Assembly (NCBI GenBank): GCA_001692895.1
Contig: KV748200.1
Span: 1,190,914-1,254,913 of the forward strand
Source: Cenococcum geophilum 1.58
Lineage: Eukaryota; Ascomycota; Dothideomycetes; Gloniales; Gloniaceae
Length of the DNA stretch: 64,000 bases
Direction: 5' to 3'
Part shown: positions 36,391-45,326 of the stretch, piece after piece
Layout of the letters: the number at the start of each line of letters is the position of its first letter
Position numbering within the stretch: the first letter of the stretch is position 1
Translations under genes and position numbers: made by a program
The notes under the pieces: model-generated
Seen by the model: the letters and a program-made list of their open reading frames with translations, nothing else
Database searches by the model: none
What the model was told of the DNA's origin: nothing

Positions 36391-36536
36391 CAAGGGGGCC
36401 TCCTGAGCGGGCCGCCGCGCCCACCCTGCAAGTTTGGTGGCAATATAGTAATATTCTAAGAAAATAGTGTGGATACTACTAAAATGTCACAAAACTTGCA
36501 GGGTGGGCGCGGCAGCCCGCTCAGGTGGCCCCCTTG
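36391..36536. mobile_element. Foldback MITE, 146 bp, TA target site
   Basis: Terminal inverted repeats of about 47 bp: left starts CAAGGGGGCCTCCTGAGCGG, right ends CCGCTCAGGTGGCCCCCTTG. The short centre is AT-rich (36445-36485). Flanking TA at 36389-36390 and 36537-36538 fits a Tc1/mariner-type duplication. Only a few mismatches separate the arms, so it is fairly young. There is no coding capacity. Confidence 0.85.
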
Positions 36537-36538
36537 TA

Positions 36539-37554
36539 TACCCGTAAAATAGGTAGATTAGTGTACAGCCCATCCACCAAGGGGTTCAACTGACCCACCA
36601 TCCGCCTGCTTGGCGGGAGTTGTGTAAGCCACCTTATTTTATTATGCAAGCCTCGTACAGGATGGGGACAGGGGGGAGACAGGGATCAAAACCTGCGCCA
36701 TACCGACTGCTACACGTGGTTCAAGAGGTGGATTGCCAAAAAAACGGTCCAATAAAGCCTCCTACAGCCCATCGCCAAAAATGCCTGCATAAGGCTGAGC
36801 GTGAAGCAGTAGCGGAAGTCCATGTCATCGTCGCAGCCTACCGCCTTTGAAAGGGGAGCCCCCTCTCGTGGGTTCCAGCCTGTGTGGAGAGGGAGAGAAC
36901 TGCTGCACAGGCCACCGAGGCGGGAACGGGTGCTGTCAAGCATTATTTTCTGCAGTAATTAGCGGTGAGCAAAGCTTTTGATCTGCAAACAAAACCGACT
37001 TTCAGCTCAGTTGGCCAACAGGGGTCCAGAAATTTTGAAGTGCTGAAATGCAAGGCTGGAAAATAGCCTGAACGTTGTCTTCATGGGAAAGGGGCGATTC
37101 ATGTCCCTAGGATAAGGGCGGATTTCTGCTCTAAGTTTTAGGCCTCATTCAAATATACCGAAACTATCTTTACGCGTCCGGCCCATCGCCGAGAGACACT
37201 GTGCATTGAGTGTCACTGAGCCTTGAATCGTCATGGCATCTTATCATCGCGTGCTACGGGTTTTCCAAAGATCTATTCAGGACAAGTCCCTAGAGTGTGA
37301 TTAGTGCGTACCTCATGCGCCCAGCCAGACCTTCGGTTTCATGCTTCCTATTACTCTTCTAATCGTTGCAATAGCAATATCCATCCATGGGAGGTTTTGA
37401 TAAACGGGGAGAGATGGGGCGGCAAGATACGTCTCATCGGCTTTGTCGACGTCTTCTTTCTCATAAGTTATTCAGCGGAATCTCGCTTTGAGAAAGGAAT
37501 AGTTATTTACAGTAAGCTCCCCTTTGCAGCCGCAAGTGTTTGCTGGTTCCTGTC
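36539..37554. other. Non-coding accessory stretch
   Basis: About 1 kb with no gene supported. Short frames on both strands lack domains. No further inverted repeat was noticed. Confidence 0.4.
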
Positions 37555-38468
37555 ATGCACACACGGGCGACGATGATGTTGATAAGATTACCGCTCGAAC
37601 CAGAGGACGAGGAGGCCATCCGTGATATCCTCAGAGATGCCAAGGTCAAACCCTCGGACATAAACTTGGATGTCGTCAACACGAAAGAAAGGGAGAAAGA
37701 CCTCAAATGTTAGTAAATTATGGTCCTATATCATTTTCCCCGGTTCTCTTTTAGCTGACAGTTTTCAAAGTACCTGAGAAATATTTCAGCTTCAAGAGCG
37801 ATCCCATCGACTACACCATCAAGAGCCTCGGCCATGAGATTGGCCTGAAGACGGAATACCCAAAGACTTCCCTAATGAAGTACGAGATCAAAATGTTGAA
37901 GAGCAGAAACAAAGTTATGAAGAGTCAGTTCAACCAATACCTACTTCCACTACCACTGCAGCAGTTGCACCCCCGTAAGTTAACCGACTGACTGTAGGAT
38001 ATAGAGCACATCAGACGGGGCGTAACTCAACACTCCCTGACGGACCTAATGCACGACGCATTCCGTCTCGGAATTATCACACACGCGGAGATGACAGCGC
38101 AGATAATGGGGACCTTCTTCGTTGGCAACACCACCGATGACGTCATGCGTAAGTACATGGACGCTCTAGGAGCTGCTAGTGGGCCAGATGGCGGTGCATT
38201 GTCGAACGAGGTGTAAGTAAGAGATTCTGAAAACCAAGGCAATAAGAAGAGTCGGCTTTGATAAGCTCGCTAATAGTGAGCAATATCTGGGTAATCGTGT
38301 AGGTTAGAAACTAGTCATTATACACACATTTCCTTTAGTTACCTCATATTTACACTGCAAGAGAAATACGATCACGACGAGTATCCAGATCTGAACATGT
38401 CTGAAGAAAACAGCATGGCAACAAGGGCACCAGATACGAAAGGAACGGCCGGCATGAGTATATCTTAA
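37555..38468 (+). CDS. Putative four-exon gene, unknown function
   Basis: Pieced together by hand from splice signals: exons 37555-37708, 37771-37974, 38005-38212 and 38339-38468, total 231 residues with all phases agreeing. Parts read as ordinary protein: LEPEDEEAIRDILRDAKVKP, KYFSFKSDPIDYTIKSLGHE, LMHDAFRLGIITHAEMTAQI, and a tail YLIFTLQEKYDHDEYPDLNM. Exons two to four have codon-like composition and charged amphipathic helices. The second intron (37975-38004) is only 30 nt, below normal fungal minimum, so either a deletion has hit it or the model is wrong there. Position of the start is uncertain; a good acceptor at 37529 could add an upstream exon. No family recognised. It may be decaying. 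Confidence 0.5.
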
Positions 38469-38606
38469 CCATACATGTAAAAGTGACCAAGTATCCCTGA
38501 ACCCGCCATGTTGCGTACATCCGTTATCGATAAGGATTTAGCCAATCATATCAATAGGATTAAATTGCCGTGCTCAGGAATATGTTATCTCATAAATCCG
38601 ACGCTT

Positions 38607-38725
38607 CGCAGAAGATTCAGGTGACCCGGGGCAACGCACGGGCTGCATACTAGCTCTTGCGAACTCCTAGACCAATCAGAACCGTGAACTAGTTTCAGCC
38701 CCCTGTCACCAGCAAATCTTCTGCG
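38607..38725. repeat. Imperfect inverted repeat, about 120 bp
   Basis: Left arm CGCAGAAGATTCAGGTGAC then GGGGC; right arm GCCCCCTGTCACC then AATCTTCTGCG. The arms pair over roughly 25 bp with interruptions. It could be another worn small foldback element. A degenerate copy start of the TTATCGATAA family lies just left (ttatcgataa at 38524-38533). Confidence 0.5.
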
Positions 38726-38975
38726 GAGTGTCTGAGAGTTTATGGACGTCGCTTTGGTGGTAACTGAATGTTTTAAAAATCAAATTTTGTGTATTTCTAC
38801 GAGCCATGTCCCTACTATAATAGTTATTATATATTTTATTGATTTAATAGATTCTTTAGGTAATTATATCTCTATTTATATAAATTATCCCACTACTAGG
38901 AATAGTAAGGGGCGAGATATATCGTCACAAAACGCGAGTTGGATTTTAGACTAAAACTAACCGACTGCCTATGTC

Positions 38976-39096
38976 CAACTTCTTATATAATAAAGCTACG
39001 ATATCGCCACAATATAAAGGCGATAGAGAAGACAAAGGGCTTTTAGCTCGCACTATTTTGGAGATAATTAGACGTAGAGAAGTATATAAGGTATGG
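38976..39096. repeat. Direct repeat copy A (about 121 bp)
   Basis: Shares an extended match with 39333-39453, including cgatagagaaga, gcttttagctcg and agataattagacgtagagaa followed by gtatataaggtat. Copy A keeps more C and G. Family unknown; possibly a decayed transposon end. Confidence 0.7.
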
Positions 39097-39130
39097 TAGT
39101 AAGGCAAGATTGCGATAAAATCTAACCGAC

Positions 39131-39217
39131 TACTGTGGTGTCAAGGGTAAGTTTTGTGCCAAGTCCCTTACAAATTATTAGAGTCTTGGCACAAAACTTA
39201 CCCTTGATACCACAGTA
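39131..39217. mobile_element. Near-perfect 87 bp hairpin MITE
   Basis: 33 bp arms: left begins TACTGTGGTGTCAAGGGTAA and right ends TTACCCTTGATACCACAGTA, with a single mismatch seen. The loop is about 21 nt (39164-39184). The outermost TA may be the target site. There is no coding capacity. It sits among much more degraded repeats, so it is recent or was too short to be mutated with them. Confidence 0.85.
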
Positions 39218-39219
39218 CC

Positions 39220-39330
39220 TATCCCTTAACCAGCTGAAATTCGTCCACGCTTTATCGATAAGAATCAGCCAATTAGATCAACACAATCGACTGTACGCGT
39301 TGTTTATAGACGCTAGCGGGTTAAGGGATA
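39220..39330. mobile_element. Best-preserved TTATCGATAA small element, about 110 bp
   Basis: Ends are TATCCCTTAACC (39220-39231) and its inverse GGTTAAGGGATA (39319-39330). The core ttatcgataagaatcagccaat lies at 39252-39273. Outer TA dinucleotides suggest a TA target site. The same core occurs at 9425, 9582, 9683 (inverted), 38524 and 39481, so it defines a dispersed family in this genome. Confidence 0.7.
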
Positions 39331-39332
39331 TC

Positions 39333-39453
39333 TAACTTCTCGTAGAATAGAGCTATAATATTGCTATAATATAGAGGCGATAGAGAAGAAAAAGAGCTTT
39401 TAGCTCGTAGTATTTTAGAGATAATTAGACGTAGAGAAGTATATAAGGTATCC
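39333..39453. repeat. Direct repeat copy B (about 121 bp)
   Basis: Second copy of the sequence at 38976-39096. Where A reads gctacgatatcgcc, B reads gctataatattgct, so differences are mostly C to T or G to A, the direction expected of RIP. Immediately after it another TTATCGATAA core follows (39481-39490). Confidence 0.7.
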
Positions 39454-40129
39454 TTTAGCACAATGAAATTCGCCCTACGGTTATCGATAAGAGCCAGCTA
39501 ATAGAATCAAGGCTCCTTGACCATACGCGTACTTTTAATTCTGGTGTTTACCTCTAGACTGAAGAGGATATATTTTTATTTTAAGAGTGGTAGTAAAAGA
39601 TATTATAGTTTTATAGTAATAATAATAAGTTAAAGTATAGGTTTATAATTATTTAGGGCTCTATAAAGGAGGCTCTAATATAGGATTATTATACTAAGAC
39701 CACCTAGATAAATACTAGGGAGCTAGTAATTGTATATAACTAGTATAGCCGTATTATTAAGCATCCCTTAATCGGTTAAGGCAATACTTTTAGAGAAAAA
39801 TATCTCTTATTGTTATAATATAAGAAGACTGCTTTTATACGGGGAAAGGAGTAAATAGCAATTAATAAATGCTTTCGCGTAAAGGTACGAACGTCTACTA
39901 TAACATCTATTATAATATTTACTAGAACATCTATAATATAAGTTACTATATTAGTTCCTAAAGCTAACAGTTATTAGAGGAAACGGCAATTGGATTTATA
40001 ATGGCGGGAGTCCTCAAATGCTGGAGATGTCTTGGAACCTCATTGATACAAATATATACTACATTTCTATGTAGTTGTTACAAGCAACTCTTGGCACTTT
40101 GACAGCCTAACCTTCCGAAATCTCTGTTC
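39454..40129. other. TA-rich repeat-derived stretch
   Basis: Contains a further TTATCGATAA-core copy (about 39450-39540) followed by strongly TA-rich sequence to about 40010. No coding region. The last 100 bp should hold the terminator of the minus-strand gene ending at 40130. Confidence 0.5.
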
Positions 40130-41397
40130 CTACACGCCCATAACCTGGCTCACTTTCTCTAAAAACTTCTCCCTGCTAGTTGGTAGGTATGTTGGATTGG
40201 TCTGTAAACCCCTGGTCGCCGTGCCTACCCATTTATCCTCCCTCTTCTCTCCATCCTTTAGCCCTAGTTCACTGACCTCATACAGACCTCGACCGACCAA
40301 TTCTCTGGCTTGTTTCTCTGCCGCTTCAAATGTGCTACCTCTGCTAGCCATCATGCCCAGCAGATTCTCTGGCACCGTTTCCAACTGAGACGGCACAAGC
40401 GCCTGCTTCCCCCTAGCCTCAGTCGGCACAAACACTACAATGCCCTTCTCCTGCCACTGTCGCCATTGCGGCGGTTTCACCAGCTTTCCAGCCTCCCTCT
40501 TGTCTTCAAGTATCCTCTTCGTAATCGCCTTCTCCTTTGCCGGCTGTCCCGCAATCAGCCGCCTCCCAGCTTCCATAAGCTCTGCCACTGCATCTCCTCC
40601 TGCGCCGTACATAGGCTCGTATGTCTTCTGTGCCCACTCATTGCTCTGCAGCCGCATCAACTGCAATACCATCCCATCACTCAGCTCCTCCGCCGGATCG
40701 TATTTCTCTACCTCCCTCCGACCACTTTGATTGTCTTTTTTGTCCTTGAACTCACGCCTCTTAGGCCCGCTACGCTGCCCGGTGCGAGGTCCACGATTAC
40801 GAAAGGCAGTGGCGCCAGGAGGCCCACGGGCAGGGCTGGAGGCTCCACCACCGACACTGACACGGCTTATTCGGAGGTTGCTAGGTGCGCGGACAAATTT
40901 TGCGCCTTCAGGTAGGCCTCTGGAAGCTATGGGGCGATTGCCGGGCGCGGCAGGTCTTGGAGTAGAAGCAGCGGAGGTGGAGGCATTGTTTCCGGACCTG
41001 GGGATGACATTCTGCCCGCTTTTGAAGCGGCCTTCGCGGAGACCACCTCGGGCGGTAGGAGAGATGTAGGAGCCGGGTTGGCGAGGAGGTGGGCGTGGGG
41101 AGATGGAGGTTATTTTTTTGAAGGCGTCGGAGGCGCGAGCTGCGCGTGTGGTGCGGGGGGCTGGAGTGGATTAGATGGTTTTTCCCAGACAAGAGGAGAA
41201 ATATAGAGGGTCGAGATAGCATCAGAGGCATGGAAAGTGTATGTACCTAGGTTGGGAGGGTTGCCGTTGCTTGGCTCTTGACTCCGTGCTAAGGAGAGAC
41301 AGAAGGTTCTTCGAGAGGCATTGGCCATATTTGTAATGTCCTGAGCCAACGGCCGTCTGATAAAGCCCATTGATGGGCAGACATGCCGCTGGTACAT
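40130..41397 (-). CDS. Basic, probably mitochondrial protein of unknown function
   Basis: Two exons, 41397-41247 and 41160-40130 (donor GTACAT, acceptor CTCCAG, phase consistent), giving 393 residues. The N-terminus is rich in R, S and A without acidic residues at first (GFIRRPLAQDITNMANASRR), typical of a mitochondrial presequence. The middle is disordered and Arg/Pro/Gly-rich (RPPPRQPGSYISPTARGG, FRNRGPRTGQRSGPKRREF). The C-terminal part looks globular and begins EKYDPAEELSDGMVLQLMRL, with QWRQWQEKGIVVFVPTEA later. The overall style recalls fungal mitoribosomal accessory proteins, but I cannot match a named family. It is transcribed divergently from CDC26. Confidence 0.75.
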
Positions 41398-41733
41398 GAT
41401 TGAGAGAGCTAGTAGGACGTAGCCTCTCGGATGGGATGCGTGGAGATGAACTTTTCGGTGAGGTTCAGTTTTTAGCGGCGGAAATCGCCGAAGCTGTCAA
41501 CACTGAGAATATTCACGATTGATACAACCCTTCACATTCTTAGCCCTGTGTTTGTTTAGATATCGTTGCTCCGTTTACCTGACTACTAACTACCTCAGAC
41601 ACTCCTCCTCTTACCTGTTTACTTCTTCCTCAGATTTTCAACCAGCACAGAATATCACGAACAGCCGCAAACTCGAACACATCCACACACACAGCATCTA
41701 AAAGCCTCGTTTCCTCCAGTTCACTAAAGCAAA
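41398..41733. promoter_or_regulatory. Divergent promoter region (mitochondrial-type gene / CDC26)
   Basis: 336 bp between two divergent start codons. Must carry both promoters. Pyrimidine-rich tracts on the + strand (41580-41640) precede the CDC26 start. Confidence 0.6.
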
Positions 41734-41973
41734 ATGCTACGTCGCCCGCCTACTCTCATAACACTTACTTCTGACGACATCGCTGCGTATGAGGCTAATC
41801 GCCAGCGGCGGCAGTGGGAACAAAGTCAAAATTCTCAGCTCTCCTCAATCTCCTCCAAGAACGCCAGCGGTGGGAAGGACAAAGATCCGAATGACGAATT
41901 GAGACCACTGCCACAGGAGAAAGCTAGGATTGCGAGGACAAGGGAAGAGAGAATTATGGGAAGCAGGAATTAA
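41734..41973 (+). CDS. cdc26: Anaphase-promoting complex subunit CDC26
   Basis: 79 residues, single exon. The N-terminus MLRRPPTLITLTSDDIAAYE is the conserved CDC26/Hcn1 motif (human begins [20 protein letters not shown]). This segment threads through the TPR groove of APC6/Cdc16 and stabilises it within the APC/C ubiquitin ligase that drives exit from mitosis. The rest is a charged, probably disordered or helical tail (KDKDPNDELRPLPQEKARIA). Length fits the family (about 70-125). Small size makes it easy to miss; the start is fixed by the motif itself. It works in the same cell-cycle process as the polo-like kinase at 19.9-22.6 kb, though they are unlinked. Confidence 0.85.
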   Translation: MLRRPPTLITLTSDDIAAYEANRQRRQWEQSQNSQLSSISSKNASGGKDKDPNDELRPLPQEKARIARTREERIMGSRN

Positions 41974-43072
41974 ATGACCTTGACATGGACATACGTTATC
42001 CTTAATTTAGACTTGGGGAAATCCAAGTAATCAATAGTAAGGAAGCTGCTAGGAGCGTGATGTGCTGCTATATTTTGCACTGGGCTGCTTCCACCAGGAA
42101 GGCAAATGAAGCGTGGATAAACTTATTGAGAAGCTACCGAAAGTAAGTCCCTTAAAAGCCTCGCGCAGACGAAGGCTTTCTTCAGAATCACGTAATTAAA
42201 GCTAGTAATACACACCTGCTAACAACACATTCCTAGAATAACCTGACCAGAAGCCCGAATATCTTAGCGTTTCCGACTAAAAGAAAATTATGTGCTATGT
42301 ACCATTCTTACAATGACTCGGGATCATGATTAACTAATCGAAGTTTTCAAAGAAAGCGCATGCCTTGCCATTATTTACTACCTATTTCTACTTAACTCTA
42401 CGCAGATTTGAGCCTAAAGGATGGTCCAAGTAGGATAAGAGAAAAGGGAGAAAGGACCGCAAGATACAGACCTCGCCTAAGCAAAAGTATGCCCAAGCCG
42501 CTGCCAGAAAGGCTCGCAATACCAAATAGAGCAACGAATGAGTCAGTGCTGGTGAGTGCTGGTGATATCGTGTGGGCACCCTACACTACCCGGCAGATGA
42601 ACAAAACGTACGGTAATGACTGAAAAGAACAGCATTAATCATAGAAGCATACGAGGAACGAAGCATGACGAGTACGCTCCTAGCTAATATTATTGATTTG
42701 ACGCGTCTATCAATTTGCACATACGGAACGGATACAAATGTCTGCCAAGCCTCCTTCCTTTGCTAGTCAGAAATGGCCTGACTAAACTCATATGCACGGG
42801 CTTCGTTACCATGCCTTCCTCCTTTTATTACTCATATTTGTTACTGAAGTCAGCTCCTAGAAACAATGGCATTAAGCCCCAATCTAGTTGACTTGTTTTC
42901 AGGCCGCGGCTGCATTACAAAAGCACGGGGCGCATCAATTCATAAAAGGACGAGCAAACCCAGCGTCGTCTTACTGGTTTCAGAATATACCCGGCATTGT
43001 ACAATTGCTTTTGGGACAAACGGTTCTTACCAACTTTTTCGTAATGTAATGGACTACAGGTAGAAATACTTT
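41974..43072. other. Non-coding accessory stretch
   Basis: No gene supported between CDC26 and the GH28 relic. Frames at 42388-42623 and 42866-43100 overlap on opposite strands and show no domain. No clear repeat. Confidence 0.4.
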
Positions 43073-43539
43073 CAATTGATCCAATACCATACTTGTCCAT
43101 TGCCGTCTAGCGTCCCATAACTAAAGCCGCCCACAGTTATTCCATTTCCACCTTAAATGTACATTAGCCAAAAAACATTCTCAGGTGTACAAAAATATGT
43201 CAATTAACCTTACCAGGAATCAGGCACTAGATTGGTTTGTGCTCCACTATTCATATCGATCTGGTAACCCGACAGTCCTGTAGTATTCATCACTTGTTGA
43301 ATATTATATGTCGTATTCTGAAAAATAATGTGTCCGCTATGGCCACATCTTTGGAAGGCCGATAAGATGGCGGGAGCGTCGTCGGAGCCATTATTTGTTG
43401 CGGGTACTATGCAGACTTGGTTGTGATGCAAGTTGGGAATCTGGTTGGTATTTGCGGAAGCGACACGGAGAGTGAAGAGGAGAAAGAGTTCAAATATGAA
43501 TGGACGACAGAAACCTCGAGCGAGGCTAGACAATGCCAT
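43073..43539 (-). pseudogene. GH28 exo-polygalacturonase, truncated
   Basis: Starts at 43539 with a signal-peptide-like segment (FELFLLFTLRVASA) followed by the GH28 N-terminal pattern CIVPATNNGSDDAPAILSAF, RCGHSGHIIF, NTTYNIQQVMNTTGL. A second piece at about 43151-43073 reads GNGITVGGFSYGTLDGNGQ, matching the next conserved strand (YGTLNGNGQ in the family). The donor at 43213 and the possible acceptor near 43152 do not join in phase, and similarity stops after about 160 residues. The catalytic region (NTDG, DD, GHG, RIK motifs) of a normally ~440-residue protein is absent. It therefore cannot encode a working pectinase. Intact enzymes of this type cut terminal galacturonate from pectin outside the cell. 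Confidence 0.75.
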
Positions 43540-44138
43540 GTTGCAGGTTCGCAGTCAGTAGAATCGATTTGTTGCATCTTAGTTCGCTCCTTCTCATTCG
43601 CTATATCTGATTCTTAGTCCCCCGGCAACATCTCACTTATTCGCCTCTTCTGCTTCATATTGGAGTGAAATTTGCCGCACAACTGTTTGGTTAGAGAAAA
43701 TTGGGTCTTGTTGTTTGGCTATCTCGGAATAAGATTACAGCGAGGTCTCAGTGTGTTTCTTTGCCGTTTTTCCGCGGGCAGCTCTACCCTCTGTTACACT
43801 ATTGTACGTGCGCCCTCAAGCATGAAAGGGAATCGTTGGACCTGCGTACGCTTCAAACGCAGAAATGGGGAACCTCTCCACCCGGGGTGCATTTTGCACG
43901 GCCCACTGTTATTTGCATATCCCTGTCCACTACGATAAGAAATATCGACTTGTTAACGTTAAAAAAAGTTAAGCCTGAGCCAAGAGATAGAAGTTAGGAG
44001 AAGAAGCTAGAGGATTTACGAGAATAAAGTGACGAAGGTAACTATAAAGCACTAGTGCCTCTAAGACCCTTTGTAAACTAGTTAAAAAAAAAAAAAATCT
44101 AAGTAGCTTTATTATGTAGAATTATATTGGGTAGTAGT
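43540..44138. other. Non-coding stretch with poly(A) run
   Basis: No gene supported. The right part turns AT-rich and includes an A-run at 44083-44095. Two overlapping + strand frames (43672-43997) lack any domain. Confidence 0.4.
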
Positions 44139-44986
44139 CTAGGCGGCGTGTAAAATAGCTGATGAGAACCCAATAATAAATACCCTCCCAGTATGGCAGC
44201 CGAAAGCGACTCTAGATCCCGACTGCGAAATATCGGACTCGATGGCCCGGTAATCGGGTGGCAACCAGAGCAAGTTCTGTCCGTTCCACGTGACCCACGA
44301 CCTGCTAATGCCCCATCCTTGGCGATCGCCTTTACCGCCTAGCTCTTGGGAGGATTCAGGTCTATCCACCTTTATACAACCAGTGTTTGTAAGAATGTTT
44401 AAGTTGCTACTATCAAACGACAATCTACTAATGGAAGCGTCGGTTGGAATTGTTTGGCGGCAAGAACTGGTTACAGTATCCCAGACCTTGACTGTGTGAT
44501 CATGCGATGCTGATGCTAGCAGCTTCGAGTCGTGCGAGAATGCTACTGACATGACTGAATCGCTGTGGCTCTCGAGCGTCTGCTGGAGGGAGCCGGTTGC
44601 GGCGTCCCAGACCTTAACTGTATGATCGTACGGTGCTGATGCTAGTAGCTTCGAGTCGTGCGAGAATGCTACTGACATGACTGAATCGCTGTGGCTCTCG
44701 AGCGTCTGCTGGAGGGAGCCGGTTGCGGCGTCCCAGACCTTAACTGTATGATCGTACGGTGCTGATGCTAGTAGCTTCGAGTCGTGCGAGAAAATACGGC
44801 GTGTTCGGACGCCGAAACCATCCCGGTTCCCCACCACATATGCGACGATGTGATAGGGAAAGCCACGCCTGCCGAAGCCTCGTTGGTGACCTCTAGTGTT
44901 TTATAGATCGCTATAGCAAATGCACTTTGGAAGTACTGAACGTACATGTGCCTGCATGCATCAGATTGAGAATATATACCTTTCAT
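44139..44986 (-). pseudogene. C-terminal remnant of a WD40-repeat NLR-type protein
   Basis: The frame 44837-44139 codes three WD40 repeats of exactly 42 residues (FSHDSKLLASAPYDHTVKVW, DAATGSLQQTLESHSDSVMS), the two first almost identical, then a diverged end NLLWLPPDYRAIESDISQSG and VAFGCHTGRVFIIGFS. That ending is typical of fungal NACHT-WD40 proteins of the HET-E/HET-D class. No NACHT or effector domain remains upstream. An overlapping frame (44986-44768) is unrelated, and the WD40 array begins abruptly after a short unmatched leader (MVGNRDGFGVRTRR). I read it as a 5'-truncated gene; a small expressed protein cannot be excluded. Confidence 0.7.
44521..44800 (-). repeat. 126-nt WD40 tandem repeats, nearly identical
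   Basis: The segment agcttcgagtcgtgcgagaa recurs at 44521, 44647 and 44773, exactly 126 nt apart. The units 44521-44646 and 44647-44772 differ at only a handful of bases by eye. Such uniformity at DNA level points to recent unequal exchange or gene conversion. Confidence 0.9.
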
Positions 44987-45225
44987 GTTATCCCTCCTCT
45001 TAGCTTCAAAACCGCTTCAACAAAAGGGGTAATTGATATTCCGTACGAATGTAACTAGTCCTAGCCGGGGTCTGGTGTTGAAACGCCACCAACTCGTCGA
45101 AGATTGTTGGTCTTGAACGAAGATCACAAATATAAGAAATTTTTAATTTTCCGAATTATCTCAATTCGGCCTGATGGTCTGTATGTGTTACCTATTTGTT
45201 CTCACCAAAATTATAGTTAACTAAT

Positions 45226-45326
45226 AGTGTAATAGAGTGGTATGATTGTTGCTTCGGGAGTTATGCGCCCTAGATGCTCAGCGTCTGTAATAGATCCCGG
45301 GTTAATCCCGGTCAGGCCCTTTTTTT
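45226..45326 (+). pseudogene. tRNA-Pro(CGG)-like relic with T-run terminator
   Basis: GTGGTATGATTGTTGCTTCGGG (45238-45258) closely resembles the D-arm to anticodon part of fungal tRNA-Pro with a CGG anticodon. Downstream GATCCCGGGTTAATCCCGG (45293-45311) resembles its T-arm with a shortened loop, and a run of seven T (45320-45326) would be a Pol III stop. The two blocks are about 20 nt too far apart and the 5' acceptor strand does not pair with the 3' GGCCC, so it is probably a dead or SINE-like derivative. Confidence 0.45.

Noticed and set aside
36640-36950. Possible tRNA because of gggatcaaaacctg-like arm
   Set aside because: No cloverleaf could be formed and no A-box or B-box pair was found.
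37304-37576. 90-codon + strand frame as a first exon of the putative gene at 37555
   Set aside because: Would need an 18-nt intron (37511-37529) and has no protein-like character.
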